Shown: positions 25,520-34,177, counted from the first letter of the stretch. The stretch is 64,000 bases of DNA from Prauserella flavalba (GCF_003202235.1 NZ_MASU01000013.1:124001-188000); one strand, 5' to 3'. Notes: generated by a model not told the origin, from the letters alone. Numbers and translations are program-made.

Positions 25520-26314
25520 ATGTCCGACGCGATCTCCGGGGCCGCCACCGACAAGGCGGGCGCGGGCCAGTCCGTGGTGAAGTCGGCCGACCGCGCGCTC
25601 GCGATCCTCGAGCTGCTGGCCACGGGCCGCAGGCGGCTGACCGACGTCGCCGAGCTGCTGCGGTTCCCGCTCTCTAGCGTGCACGGGCTCATGGCGACGC
25701 TCGTGCACCGCGGCTTCGCCGAGTACGACCCGGCCTCGCGCACGTACGGGCTCGGGCTGAAGGCGTGGACCGTCGGCCAGGGCTACCACGGGCATCGCGA
25801 CATCGCGGGCCTCGCACTGCCGCTCATGGAACAGCTCGCGCAGGACACCGGCGAGACCGTGCAGCTGGCCCAGCTCGACGGGCTGGAGAACGTCTACATC
25901 GCGATCGCCGAGTCGCCGCAGCCCATGAAGCTCGTGTCCGCCGTGGGCGTGCGCCTGCCCGCCTACGCCACGGGGATCGGCAAGGCGCTGCTCGCCGGTC
26001 TCGCCGACGACGAGCTGGGCGACCGGCTCGCGGGCGTCACGCTGCGGCGGTTCACCGACCACACGGTCGCGGGCATTCCCGAACTGCTCGCCGAGGTCGA
26101 GCAGATCCGCAGGGTCGGCTACGCCACCGACGACCAGGAGTACGTCATCGGCTGCCGCTGCGTCGCCACCACCATCCGGAATCACGCCGGTCAGATCGTG
26201 GCCGCGATGTCGGTCTCCGCGCCGACGCCCCGCTGCGGTCCCGACTGGACCGAGACGACGTTCGCCCAGCTCTCGGCTGTGATCGAGAAGCTGGAAGCCC
26301 AGCTGCGCCGCTAG
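25520..26314 (+). CDS. IclR-family transcriptional regulator
   Basis: 264 residues. Winged HTH in residues 15-75 (VVKSADRALAILELL, RFPLSSVHGLMATLV), then the GAF-like IclR effector domain (YATGIGKALLAGL, GYATDDQEYVIGCRCVA). IclR proteins in sugar-acid operons respond to the substrate or an intermediate. ATG 25520 is preferred; the frame extends to 25478 but the extra residues overlap the putative promoter. Probably controls the operon that starts 94 bases downstream. Confidence 0.9.
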   Translation: MSDAISGAATDKAGAGQSVVKSADRALAILELLATGRRRLTDVAELLRFPLSSVHGLMATLVHRGFAEYDPASRTYGLGLKAWTVGQGYHGHRDIAGLALPLMEQLAQDTGETVQLAQLDGLENVYIAIAESPQPMKLVSAVGVRLPAYATGIGKALLAGLADDELGDRLAGVTLRRFTDHTVAGIPELLAEVEQIRRVGYATDDQEYVIGCRCVATTIRNHAGQIVAAMSVSAPTPRCGPDWTETTFAQLSAVIEKLEAQLRR

Positions 26315-26332
26315 CCCGCCGAAACCGGTGTC

Positions 26333-26397
26333 TTGACACGGGGAGCCCTGTCCACTGAAACTTCACGTCGTTGAAGCTACTTCTTGTATGTGAAGTT
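26333..26397 (+). promoter_or_regulatory. Promoter and inverted repeat of the sugar-acid operon
   Basis: TTGACA (26333-26338) with TGAAAC (26356-26361) after 17 bases. From 26359 an inverted repeat AACTTCAC-N23-GTGAAGTT (ending 26397) covers the start region, with a further GTTGAAGC half inside. Likely the binding site of the adjacent IclR protein; inferred from position only. Confidence 0.45.
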
Positions 26398-26408
26398 GGG
26401 AGCACATC

Positions 26409-27740
26409 GTGGTGCCATCCACCGGCCTCGCGGACCTGGCCGTCCGGCGCGTCACCCGCCGGCTCGTGCCGTTCCTGCTGCTCATGTACGTGCTGTCGTT
26501 CCTCGACCGGGTCAACATCGGTTTCGCGAAGGAGGCTTTCCAGGCCGACACCGGGCTCTCCGACGCCGCCTACGCCTTCGGCGCCGGGGTCTTCTTCATC
26601 GGCTACGCGCTCGTGGAAGTGCCGAGCAACCTGGCGCTGCACCGCTTCGGCGCCCGCCGCTGGCTCGCCCGGATCATGATCACGTGGGGGCTCATCTCCG
26701 CGGCGATGGCCTTCGCCCACACCGAGACCGTCTTCTACCTGCTGCGGTTCCTGCTCGGCGTCGCCGAGGCCGGGTTCTTCCCCGGCGTGATCCTGTACCT
26801 GACCTACTGGGTGCCCGAGCGGCACCGGGCACGGGTCAACGGTCTGTTCTACTTCGGCGCGCCCCTCGCGTTCATCTTCGGCGGACCCGTCTCCGGGGCT
26901 CTGCTCGAACTCGACGGCCTCGCCGGGATCATCGGCTGGCAGTGGATGTTCCTGGTCGAGGGGCTCGCGGCGTCGATCGTCGGCGTGTGGGCGCTGCGCT
27001 ACCTCGACGACCGGCCGCGTGACGCGCGCTGGCTGTCCGCCGAGCAGCGGGACGCGCTGGAGACCGAGCTCGCCGCCGAGGAACGCGGGTCCAGGGCACA
27101 CGGGCCGTCCGGCGTGCTCGCGACGTTGCGCAGCCCGAGGGTGCTGTACCTCGCGCTGATCTACCTACTGATCCAGATGAGCGTCTACGGCGTGTCGTTC
27201 TACCTCCCGACCCAGGTCGCGGAGCTGCTCGGCACCGAGGTCGGCGTGACCGTGGGCGTGGTGACCGCGATCCCGTGGCTGTGCGCGATCGCGGCGTCGT
27301 TCGGCATCGGCAGGCTCTCCGACCGCACCGGCGACCGGCGCCGCATCGCCGCGGTGACACTCGCCGTGGCCGGCCTCGGCATCGCGGGCTCGGTCGTCGC
27401 GGGTACGCCCGCGCTCGCGATGGTGGGGCTGTGTTTCGCCGCGGCCGGGTTCATCGCGGTGCAGCCGGTGTTCTGGACCCTGCCCGCGGGCATCCTCGTC
27501 GGCACCGCGGCCGCCACGGGCATCGGGCTGGTCAACGCGCTGGGCTCGCTCGGCGGCTTCCTCGCGCCGAACATCAAGCAGGCGGCGGACACCGGGTTCG
27601 ACTCGGCACACGCCGGGCTCTACGTCCTCGCGGCGACCACTCTCGTCGGCGCCGTGCTGATCTGGACGACGAAATGGCTGCGACCGGTCACCCCCGCCGC
27701 GGGTGCGCCGGTGGCGCGCACGAACAGGGAGAACGCATGA
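26409..27740 (+). CDS. MFS transporter, anion:cation symporter (ACS) family, RhmT-like
   Basis: 443 residues, twelve helices. LMYVLSFLDRVNIGFAK in helix 1 and GVAEAGFFPGVILYLTYW are ACS-family signatures (GudP, RhmT, ExuT relatives) that take up sugar acids with protons. Starts at GTG 26409 with GGGAG upstream. First gene of an operon whose enzymes process L-rhamnonate-like acids, so the substrate is probably that acid sugar. Overlaps the next gene by four bases. Confidence 0.9.
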   Translation: MVPSTGLADLAVRRVTRRLVPFLLLMYVLSFLDRVNIGFAKEAFQADTGLSDAAYAFGAGVFFIGYALVEVPSNLALHRFGARRWLARIMITWGLISAAMAFAHTETVFYLLRFLLGVAEAGFFPGVILYLTYWVPERHRARVNGLFYFGAPLAFIFGGPVSGALLELDGLAGIIGWQWMFLVEGLAASIVGVWALRYLDDRPRDARWLSAEQRDALETELAAEERGSRAHGPSGVLATLRSPRVLYLALIYLLIQMSVYGVSFYLPTQVAELLGTEVGVTVGVVTAIPWLCAIAASFGIGRLSDRTGDRRRIAAVTLAVAGLGIAGSVVAGTPALAMVGLCFAAAGFIAVQPVFWTLPAGILVGTAAATGIGLVNALGSLGGFLAPNIKQAADTGFDSAHAGLYVLAATTLVGAVLIWTTKWLRPVTPAAGAPVARTNRENA

Positions 27741-28783
27741 GAGCACTGGTGTTCCACGGTCCCGGGTCCATCGCGGTGGAGGAGCGCCCCGACCCGGTTC
27801 CCTCGCAGGGGGAGGTGCTGCTGCGCGTGCTCGCGACCGGCATCTGCGGCTCGGACGTCCACGGCTACACCGGCGAGAACGGCCGCCGTCATCCCGGGCA
27901 GGTCATGGGGCACGAGACGGTGGGCACGGTCGAGGCGGGCGACGGCGCGACGCTCGCCGGTGCGGGTCTCGCGATCGGCGAGACCGTGACCGTCAACCCC
28001 GTGCTGGGCTGCGGCGACTGCGTGGCGTGCGCCGAGGGCGAGGAGCAGGCGTGCCCGCGGCGCAGGGTCATCGGCGTCGATCCGGGGATCGTCTCCGCGT
28101 TCGCCGACCTGCTCGTGGCGCCCGCACGCAACGTCGTGCCGTTGCCGCAGGGCATGCCGAGCGAGCACGGCGCGCTCGTGGAGCCCCTCTCCGTCGGCTA
28201 CCACGCCGCCAGGCGGGGGCGCTGCACCGAGCGTGACCGGGTGCTCGTGCTCGGCGGCGGGCCCATCGGGCAGGCGTGCGTCCTCGCCGCGACGCGGCTC
28301 GGCGCCCGCGGCGTGGTGGTGAGCGAACCCAATCCCGCCAGGGCGAAGCTCGTGCGCGGGCTCGGCGCGACCGTGCTCGACCCGCGCGACGGCGACCTCG
28401 CGAGCGCGGCGGCCGACGCACTGGGCGGGCCGGCGACGCTCGTGCTCGACGCCGTGGGTTCCACCCCGTCGCTCGCCGACGCCTTCGCCGCCTCGGCCCG
28501 CGGCGCGCGCGTGGTGCTGGTGGGGATGAACCAACCGGAGGTGACGTTGCCCGCGTATGCGATCAGCACCGCGGAGCGCGAGCTGATCGGCGCGTTCTGC
28601 TACAACCGCGAGGACTTCGCGTCCACCGCGCGGTGGGCCGCGACCGTACCGGACGCGCTGGAGTCGCTTGTGGACGGATCGGTCGGCTGGCGCGGCGCGC
28701 CCGGCGCGTTCGCCGACCTCGCGTCGGGAACCTCGTCCGCCAGCAAGATCCTCGTCCGTCCCGATCAGGAGGAGCAGCAGTGA
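27737..28783 (+). CDS. Zinc-dependent medium-chain dehydrogenase
   Basis: 348 residues. Catalytic zinc ligands in CGSDVHGY and GHETVG, structural zinc site C-x2-C-x2-C-x7-C in [16 protein letters not shown], and a Rossmann domain with [15 protein letters not shown]. Related to sorbitol/threonine dehydrogenases. In the operon it stands where the 2-keto-3-deoxy-L-rhamnonate 4-dehydrogenase is needed, a step done by a short-chain dehydrogenase in described diketo pathways. That assignment is inference. Both ends overlap neighbours by four bases. Confidence 0.85.
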   Translation: MRALVFHGPGSIAVEERPDPVPSQGEVLLRVLATGICGSDVHGYTGENGRRHPGQVMGHETVGTVEAGDGATLAGAGLAIGETVTVNPVLGCGDCVACAEGEEQACPRRRVIGVDPGIVSAFADLLVAPARNVVPLPQGMPSEHGALVEPLSVGYHAARRGRCTERDRVLVLGGGPIGQACVLAATRLGARGVVVSEPNPARAKLVRGLGATVLDPRDGDLASAAADALGGPATLVLDAVGSTPSLADAFAASARGARVVLVGMNQPEVTLPAYAISTAERELIGAFCYNREDFASTARWAATVPDALESLVDGSVGWRGAPGAFADLASGTSSASKILVRPDQEEQQ

Positions 28784-29961
28784 CCACGGCCCGCACGATC
28801 CGTTCCGTCCGCGCGTTCACGGTGCGCGGCGGGGGCGCCGACTACCACGACCAGCGCGACGACCACTGGATCGACGACCACATCGCGACCCCCATGTCGA
28901 AGTACCCGGAGTACCGGCAGAGCCGCCAGTCGTTCGGCATCAACGTGCTCGGCACCCTCGTGGTGGAGGTCGAGGCCGACGACGGCACGACCGGCTTCGC
29001 CGTCACCACCGCGGGCGAGCCCGGCGCGTACATCGTGGAGCGGCACCTCGCGCGGTTCGTGGAGGGCGCACCGGTCACCGCGATCGAGCGCATCTGGGAC
29101 CAGCTGTACTCGGCGAGCCTCTTCTACGGCCGCAAGGGCCTGGTGCTCAACGTGATCAGCGCCATCGACCTGGCGTTGTGGGATCTGCTCGGCAAGCTGC
29201 GCCGGGAGCCCGTGTACGCGCTGATCGGGGGCGCGGTGCGCGACGAGCAGGTGTTCTACGCGACGGGCTCCAGGCCCGACCTGGCGCGCAAGATGGGTTT
29301 CATCGGCGGCAAGATGCCGGTGCGGCACGGCCCGGCCGAGGGTGCCGAGGGACTCGCCGCGACCGTCGAGCGGTTCGCCGCCATGCGCGAGGAGGTCGGG
29401 CCCGACTTCTGGCTCATGGCCGACTGCTGGATGTCGCTCGACCTCGACTACGCCACGCGGCTCGGGCTCGGCCTGCGTGAGCACGGGCTGCGCTGGATCG
29501 AGGAGGCACTGCCGCCCGACGACTACTGGGGCTATGCCGAGCTGCGCAAGCGCCTGCCGCCCGACGTGCTCGTGACCACGGGCGAGCACGAAGCCACGCG
29601 CTGGGGCTTCCGGCTGCTGCTGGAAATGGGCTGCTGCGACCTCATCCAGCCCGACGTCAACTGGTGTGGCGGGCTCACCGAGCTACTGAAGATCTCCGCG
29701 CTCGCCGACAGCAGGGGTGTGCTCGTGGTGCCGCACGGATCGAGCGTGTACTCGTACCACTTCGCGATCACCAGGCACAACAGCCCGTTCAGCGAGTTCC
29801 TGATGATGCATCCGCAGGCCAGCGAGGTGGTGCCGATGTTCAGCCCGCTGCTGCTCGACGAGCCGGTGCCGGTGAACGGGCGGCTGCGCGTGCCGGACAC
29901 CCCCGGCTTCGGCGTGCGGCTCAACCCGGAGTGCGCACTGGCCCGTCCCTACGAACACTGA
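28780..29961 (+). CDS. rhmD: L-rhamnonate dehydratase (enolase superfamily)
   Basis: 393 residues from GTG 28780. Close to E. coli RhmD in the C-terminal half: [49 protein letters not shown] (catalytic His of the His-Asp dyad), EPVPVNGR and the end RPYEH. Metal-binding acids lie in ADCWMSLD and [11 protein letters not shown]. Dehydrates L-rhamnonate to 2-keto-3-deoxy-L-rhamnonate; the family also accepts L-lyxonate and L-mannonate. Translationally coupled to the dehydrogenase. Confidence 0.9.
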   Translation: MTTARTIRSVRAFTVRGGGADYHDQRDDHWIDDHIATPMSKYPEYRQSRQSFGINVLGTLVVEVEADDGTTGFAVTTAGEPGAYIVERHLARFVEGAPVTAIERIWDQLYSASLFYGRKGLVLNVISAIDLALWDLLGKLRREPVYALIGGAVRDEQVFYATGSRPDLARKMGFIGGKMPVRHGPAEGAEGLAATVERFAAMREEVGPDFWLMADCWMSLDLDYATRLGLGLREHGLRWIEEALPPDDYWGYAELRKRLPPDVLVTTGEHEATRWGFRLLLEMGCCDLIQPDVNWCGGLTELLKISALADSRGVLVVPHGSSVYSYHFAITRHNSPFSEFLMMHPQASEVVPMFSPLLLDEPVPVNGRLRVPDTPGFGVRLNPECALARPYEH

Positions 29962-29969
29962 GGAGAACG

Positions 29970-30833
29970 ATGAGACTGCTGAGGCTGGGCCCGGCCGGCG
30001 CGGAGCGCCCGTGTGTCGCCGCCGACGACGGCACGGTGTACGACCTGAGCCCCGTCACCGCCGACATCGACGGCGCCTTCCTGGCAGGGGACGGCATCGC
30101 GCGGGCACGGGCGGCGCTGGCCGAAGGTGCACTGTCTGTTGTGGACGATCCCGGCGACGGGACCGGGCTGCGCGTCGGCTCGCCCATCGCCCGGCCGGGC
30201 GCGGTGATCTGCATCGGGCAGAACTACGCCGCGCACGCCGCCGAGTCGGGTTCCGCGCCGCCCGAGGTGCCGATCATCTTCTTCAAGCACCCCAACACGG
30301 TGGTCGGCCCCTACGACGACGTGCTCGTGCCGAGGGGAAGTGGGAAGACCGACTGGGAGGTGGAGCTCGGCGTGGTGCTCGGCAGGCCGGCCCGCTATCT
30401 CGACACCGTCGAGGAGGCGCTGGCGTGCGTCGCCGGGTACGTGGTGTCCAACGACGTGTCCGAGCGGGCGTTCCAGCTGGAGGACTCGGGCGGGCAATGG
30501 TCGAAGGGCAAGTGCTGCGAGACGTTCAACCCGCTGGGGCCGTGGCTGGTGCCCGCCGCAGACGTGGACGATCCGCAGGCGCTGCGGCTGCGTTCGTGGG
30601 TCAACGGTGAGCCGAGGCAGAACTCGTCGACGGCGGACATGGTGTTCGGGGTGGGCGAGCTGATCCTGCACCTGTCGCGATACCTCACGCTCGACCCCGG
30701 TGACCTGGTGAACACCGGCACCCCTGAGGGTGTCGCCCTGTCGGGGCGGTTTCCGTACCTGCGGGCAGGTGACGAGATGGAACTGGAGATCGAGCGGCTC
30801 GGCAGGCAGCGCCAGCGGTTGGGGCAGGGGTAG
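29970..30833 (+). CDS. Fumarylacetoacetate hydrolase-family protein, likely diketo-deoxyrhamnonate hydrolase
   Basis: 287 residues. FAH fold with metal ligands in the DWEVELGVVLGR motif and SNDVSERAFQLE, substrate loop GQNYAAHAAESG, and TGTPEGVALSG. Family members hydrolyse 1,3-diketones. In the context of rhmD it would split 2,4-diketo-3-deoxy-L-rhamnonate to pyruvate and L-lactate (the LRA6 step). AGGAGAACG precedes the ATG, eight bases after rhmD. Last gene of the operon. Confidence 0.85.
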   Translation: MRLLRLGPAGAERPCVAADDGTVYDLSPVTADIDGAFLAGDGIARARAALAEGALSVVDDPGDGTGLRVGSPIARPGAVICIGQNYAAHAAESGSAPPEVPIIFFKHPNTVVGPYDDVLVPRGSGKTDWEVELGVVLGRPARYLDTVEEALACVAGYVVSNDVSERAFQLEDSGGQWSKGKCCETFNPLGPWLVPAADVDDPQALRLRSWVNGEPRQNSSTADMVFGVGELILHLSRYLTLDPGDLVNTGTPEGVALSGRFPYLRAGDEMELEIERLGRQRQRLGQG

Positions 30834-30927
30834 CGTCGGAGAACGACCCGGATAGGGACTAAGTGCCGTAGCCGGGGGCCGCCGATATTGCGACGATGGC
30901 CCCTTTCACAGGATCAAGGAGGATCCC

Positions 30928-31341
30928 ATGGCGTCTCGGCTCAATCCGTACCTCAGCTTCGACGGCACCGCGAAGCAGGCGATGGAGTTCTACCGCGGCG
31001 TGTTCGGCGGCGAGCTGGCGTTGAACACGTTCGGCGAGTACGGAGACTCCAGCGCGCCGGAGGCCGACAAGATCATGCACAGCTCGCTCGAGACCCCGAG
31101 CGGCTTCACCCTCATGGGTGCCGACACCCCGCCTGGCATGGAGTTCAACCCCGGCAACAACATGACCGTGAGCCTCAGCGGCGACGACGCCGGCGAGCTG
31201 CGCGGCTACTGGGAGAAGCTCGCCGACGGCGGCAACGTCACGGTCCCGCTGGAGAAGCAGATGTGGGGCGACGAGTTCGGCATGTGCATCGACAAGTACG
31301 GCGTCCCCTGGATGGTCAACATCGGCTCACCCCAGGGCTAG
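30928..31341 (+). CDS. VOC-family (PhnB/glyoxalase-like) protein
   Basis: 137 residues. PhnB-type VOC fold: NPYLSFDGTAKQAMEFYRGVFGG, then MHSSLETPSGFTLMGAD, and WGDEFGMCIDKYGVPWMVNI at the end. Usually a metal-binding dimer of unknown reaction in this subgroup. ATG 30928 follows AAGGAGG. Not part of the preceding operon (94 bases apart, with a separate ribosome site). Confidence 0.85.
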   Translation: MASRLNPYLSFDGTAKQAMEFYRGVFGGELALNTFGEYGDSSAPEADKIMHSSLETPSGFTLMGADTPPGMEFNPGNNMTVSLSGDDAGELRGYWEKLADGGNVTVPLEKQMWGDEFGMCIDKYGVPWMVNIGSPQG

Positions 31342-31366
31342 GCGCGCCCCAGCCCCAACTCCGCCC

Positions 31367-31421
31367 GCAGTGAAGGCCACCTTCACTGCGTTCAACGCAG
31401 GCAAGGTGGCCTTCACTGCAG
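31367..31421. repeat. 25-bp palindrome family, compound copy
   Basis: First unit GCAGTGAAGG-CCA-CCTTCACTGC (31367-31389), joint GTTCAA, second unit with a changed left arm (CGCAGGCAAGG-TGG-CCTTCACTGCAG). Lies between the VOC gene and the SDR gene, directly upstream of the SDR operator/promoter. Confidence 0.85.
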
Positions 31422-31432
31422 TGGGCAACCCG

Positions 31433-31474
31433 GTTGACAGCGTCAACTTCGCTCGCTAGGTTGACGCTGTCAAC
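31433..31474 (+). promoter_or_regulatory. Promoter with double operator of the SDR gene
   Basis: Two 15-bp near-palindromes, GTTGACAGCGTCAAC (31433-31447) and GTTGACGCTGTCAAC (31460-31474), are exact reverse complements of each other with 12 bases between. They contain a -35 TTGACA (31434-31439) and a -10 TAGGTT (31457-31462) at 17-base spacing. A repressor dimer pair, for example of the TetR type, would shut the promoter. No regulator gene is adjacent. Confidence 0.65.
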
Positions 31475-31488
31475 TAGGAGGTGGCCGG

Positions 31489-32351
31489 ATGGCGCGGGCG
31501 GTGGTGACCGGGGCGAGCTCCGGAATCGGGGAGATGATCGCGCGCGGGCTCGCGGAACGGGGCCACACCGTCGTGCTCGTGGGCCGCAGCGAGCGGCGCC
31601 TCGCCCACGCGCGGGACCGGATCCGGGCCGCCGCGCCCGGCGCCGACCTGCTACTCGAACGCGCCGACCTCTCCCTGCTCGCCGAGGTCCGGGAGCTGGC
31701 GAAACGCCTCGCCGACGCACCGGCGCCGGACGTCGTGGTGAGCAACGCCGCGGTGATCGCGCCGCCCGGCGACGTCACCGCCGAGGGGCTGCACCGCGGC
31801 CTCGTCACCAACCACCTCGCGCCCTACCTGCTCCTGCGCTCACTGGTCCGCTCGATCGGCGACCGGGCCGCGCGGTTCGTCGTCGTGGGCGCCTCGCCGC
31901 GTGGGCTCGCCCGCACGCCTGTGGACCTCGACGACCTCAATGCGCGCGACCCCGCCGCGCTCGGCAGGCCGGCGAGCTTCCGCCCGTTCATCGCCTACGC
32001 CCGCACCAAGAACATGAACACGATGTTCGTCTACGCGCTCGCCCGCAGGCTCGCGGGCTCGCGCATCACCGTGAACGGCGCCCACCCCGGGATCATCAGG
32101 GACACCGGGCTCGGCCGGGACGCGCGCGGTGCGCTGAAGGTCTTCGGCGCCGTGCTCGGCCCGTTCAGCCCGAGACCGGCGGCGGGCGCGGACACCCCGT
32201 GTGGCTCGCGACCTCCGCCGAGGCCGAGGGCGTGAGCGGCCGGTTCTTCGTGCGCCGCAAGGAGGTTCCCACCGCGCCGCACACGACTGACCCCGGCCGG
32301 TGCGAGCGGCTCTGGGCGGAGAGCGCGCGGCTCACGTCGCTTCCGGTGTGA
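31489..32351 (+). pseudogene. Short-chain dehydrogenase, frameshifted near the C-terminus
   Basis: Reading from ATG 31489 (with AGGAGG upstream) gives a normal SDR: TGASSGIG at residues 7-14, VSNAAVIAPP, catalytic Tyr170 and Lys174 in YARTKNMN, and VNGAHPGIIRDTGLG. At about 32199 one G is missing (CACCCCGTGTGG where CACCCCGGTGTGG is expected). After that the zero frame gives Cys/Arg/Pro nonsense and stops at 32235, whereas the next frame continues the family tail VWLATSAEAEGVSGRFFV and LWAESARLTSL to a stop at 32351. Oxidoreductase of unknown substrate, broken in its last 50 residues, or a sequencing error. The Rossmann and catalytic parts are intact. Confidence 0.75.
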
Positions 32352-32475
32352 CGCGGCTCAGCCCAGCAGCGCGGGGCGGGCCCCCACCGGCACGAGCCGC
32401 GCCGGACGAAGCCGAGGCCGTAGCCGGTCGACAGCGCGGGTCGGGCATCAGCACGGCGTAGCCCCTCGGGGCTGG
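32352..32475 (-). pseudogene. Relic of an S9 (prolyl-oligopeptidase-like) hydrolase
   Basis: On the minus strand GYAVLMPDP (32463-32437) runs, after a one-base frame change near 32438, into ALSTGYGLGFVRRG (32437-32393). The joined text matches the conserved stretch of S9-type peptidases around the strand preceding the nucleophile region. Only about 40 codons remain and both ends are lost. No start or ribosome site. The match is by motif only. Confidence 0.35.
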
Positions 32476-32502
32476 TGGCGGTCACTCGGCCTTTCCTGCA
32501 CC

Positions 32503-32532
32503 GGTGAAAGCGGGCGGAAAGGCGTTTTCACC
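32503..32532. repeat. Inverted repeat GGTGAAA...TTTCACC
   Basis: Arms GGTGAAA (32503-32509) and TTTCACC (32526-32532), extended by GCG/CGT on the inside. Lies between the S9 relic and the DUF397 gene; could be a terminator for the minus-strand DUF397 gene, whose stop is at 32572. Confidence 0.4.
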
Positions 32533-32571
32533 AAAGACCGCCGGGAGGTCACCGCCGGTCCACAAGGGACC

Positions 32572-32778
32572 TCAGGGGAGGTCGAGCTCGCCCGACCTGG
32601 CCGACGTGAGCAGGGCGGTCCAGTCCTGCGCCGGCACCGTCAGCATGCCCGCCGCCCGGTTCTTCGTGTCTCTCAGCGCCGTGCCGCACGGGGTGAAGGC
32701 GACCTCGACGCAGTCGTTGCCGCCACCGCTGTACGTGCTCGTGCGCCACTCCAACCGGGCGTCGTCGACCTCGGCCAT
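32572..32778 (-). CDS. DUF397 domain protein
   Basis: 68 residues. WRTSTYSGGGNDCVEVAF and ALRDTKNRAAGML then DWTALLTSARSGELDLP are the full DUF397 signature. In actinomycetes such proteins are normally encoded next to an XRE-family regulator with a DUF5753 domain and behave as its antitoxin-like or sigma-antagonist partner. No such regulator is adjacent here, so this is an orphan copy. ATG 32778 has GGAG six bases upstream; ATG 32784 is a less likely start. Confidence 0.85.
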   Translation of the reverse strand: MAEVDDARLEWRTSTYSGGGNDCVEVAFTPCGTALRDTKNRAAGMLTVPAQDWTALLTSARSGELDLP

Positions 32779-32902
32779 CCGCATCTCCGTGTTCTCGACA
32801 GCGTGCTCGCGGATGCAGCAGACATGCAGCGGCCGCAACAACTTTCGAGCGCACGCGTTCCTGGAACCGATCCGCAGGAGTATAGGTCGGCCGGGTCCGG
32901 AG

Positions 32903-33556
32903 TCAACCGTCGCGGCGCACCCTCGCGAGCCACGCGGCCATGTCCGCCGGCTCGCCCGCGGCCAGGCCCAGCCGCTCGGCGTCCTCGGCGCCGACGACGA
33001 CGCGGTAGCGGTCGGGTCGCAGGTCCTCCAGTACCCAGCCGTCGGTGAAGGCGTCGCGGATCAGCGAGTCGGGGATGCGGGGGCCGAGGCCGGGCTCGGC
33101 GTCGGAGAGGGCGAGCACGTGCACGCGGGCGCCCTGCTTGCAGGCGGCGTGCAAACTGCGCACGTAGGTGGCCCGGTCAGCGTCGCCGAACACGTGGAAC
33201 AGCGCGCTGTCCACCACGGTGTCGTAGCGCCGCTCGGTGCCGAGGTCGAGCACGTCGGCGACGGCGAACCGCGCGGCCACGCCCTTCGCCCCGGCGTTCG
33301 CGCGCGCCTGCTCCACCGCGGGTTCCGAGAAGTCCACGCCGAGCACGTCATAACCCAGCCGGGTGAGGTGGATGGTGTGCTCGCCGGCGCCGCAACCGGG
33401 GTCGAGCACCCTGCCGGTGATCCAGCCTTCGCGTTCGAGCGCGACGATCGCGGGCTGCGGTTCGCCGATGATCCACGGCGCCCACTTGTCCACGTAGGCG
33501 GAGTCGAAGTCGGTACGGGGTACCGATCGCCGCGGTTCTTCCATGCCGGTGGTCAT
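32903..33556 (-). CDS. Class I SAM-dependent methyltransferase
   Basis: 217 residues. Motif I LDPGCGAGEHT, acidic residue in GVDFSEPAVEQ, then ADVLDLG and DSALFHVFGDADR, a small-molecule methyltransferase pattern similar to thiopurine methyltransferase-like proteins. N-terminal FDSAYVDKWAPWIIGEPQP is shared with that subgroup. Start at ATG 33556 (MTTGMEEPRR), with ATG 33544 as an alternative. It stands alone on the minus strand. Confidence 0.8.
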   Translation of the reverse strand: MTTGMEEPRRSVPRTDFDSAYVDKWAPWIIGEPQPAIVALEREGWITGRVLDPGCGAGEHTIHLTRLGYDVLGVDFSEPAVEQARANAGAKGVAARFAVADVLDLGTERRYDTVVDSALFHVFGDADRATYVRSLHAACKQGARVHVLALSDAEPGLGPRIPDSLIRDAFTDGWVLEDLRPDRYRVVVGAEDAERLGLAAGEPADMAAWLARVRRDG

Positions 33557-33612
33557 ACCCACAAGCTAGTGCTGTCGGCCACTCGCTCACAGGTCCACAA
33601 CAGACCCGCCGT

Positions 33613-34098
33613 TCACCACCAACGGAGGTCGCGCGCCTCGTGGCCGTGGGCGACGATCGCCCAGATGATCACCACGTCGAGGGCGATGACGAGCACGCCC
33701 CACAGCGGCGCGACGGGCAGGAACGCGAGCTGCGCCACCGCGTTGAGCCCGAGCAGCACGACGGCGACGACCCCGGCCCACGCCTTGCCGGTGAACAGCG
33801 CGAGCCCGGTCAGCAGCACCAGCGCGCCGACGGCGAGGTGGATCCAGCCCCATGCGGTCAGGTCGAAGACCAGCAGGCCCTGAGGGCCGACCGCGTAGTA
33901 GTCCTCGTTGAGCAGGGCGACCAGCCCGGCGATGACGTTGAACGCGCCGGTCACGATCATCAGCACGGCTGCGAAACCGATCCAGTTCGTCCACACCGTT
34001 CGCACCGCGGTCCCGGTCCCGCCGGGGGTCTCGCGGGGCCGCTCGGCAGGCCGGGGCTCCGTCGCGGTGCCGGTGCCCGGGTGCACGTGCTCGGTCAT
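33613..34098 (-). CDS. DUF7144 family membrane protein (copy 1)
   Basis: 161 residues. A disordered Pro/Thr-rich N-terminus of about 35 residues, then four helices: WIGFAAVLMIVTGAFNVIAG, a loop NEDYYAV, WGWIHLAVGALVLLTGLALF, VVAVVLLGLNAVAQLAFLP and VLVIALDVVIIWAIVAHG. The same layout is found in copy 2 at 41186-41626. Function unknown. Divergent from a MalT-like regulator, with a 17-bp palindrome (34161-34177) between them. Confidence 0.8.
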   Translation of the reverse strand: MTEHVHPGTGTATEPRPAERPRETPGGTGTAVRTVWTNWIGFAAVLMIVTGAFNVIAGLVALLNEDYYAVGPQGLLVFDLTAWGWIHLAVGALVLLTGLALFTGKAWAGVVAVVLLGLNAVAQLAFLPVAPLWGVLVIALDVVIIWAIVAHGHEARDLRWW

Positions 34099-34160
34099 GA
34101 TCCACTCCAGGTCTCGGGTGCCCTGCACGGCACGGTCGAACGCGGGAGCCCTCCGGCGCT

Positions 34161-34177
34161 TCGCCCTTCTCGGGTGA
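34161..34177. promoter_or_regulatory. 17-bp palindrome, site 1
   Basis: TCGCCCTTCTCGGGTGA, 63 bases upstream of DUF7144 copy 1 and 57 bases before the first MalT-like gene. Matches the pattern TCRCCC-N5-GGGTGA shared with 41162-41178 and 41714-41730. Confidence 0.55.
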
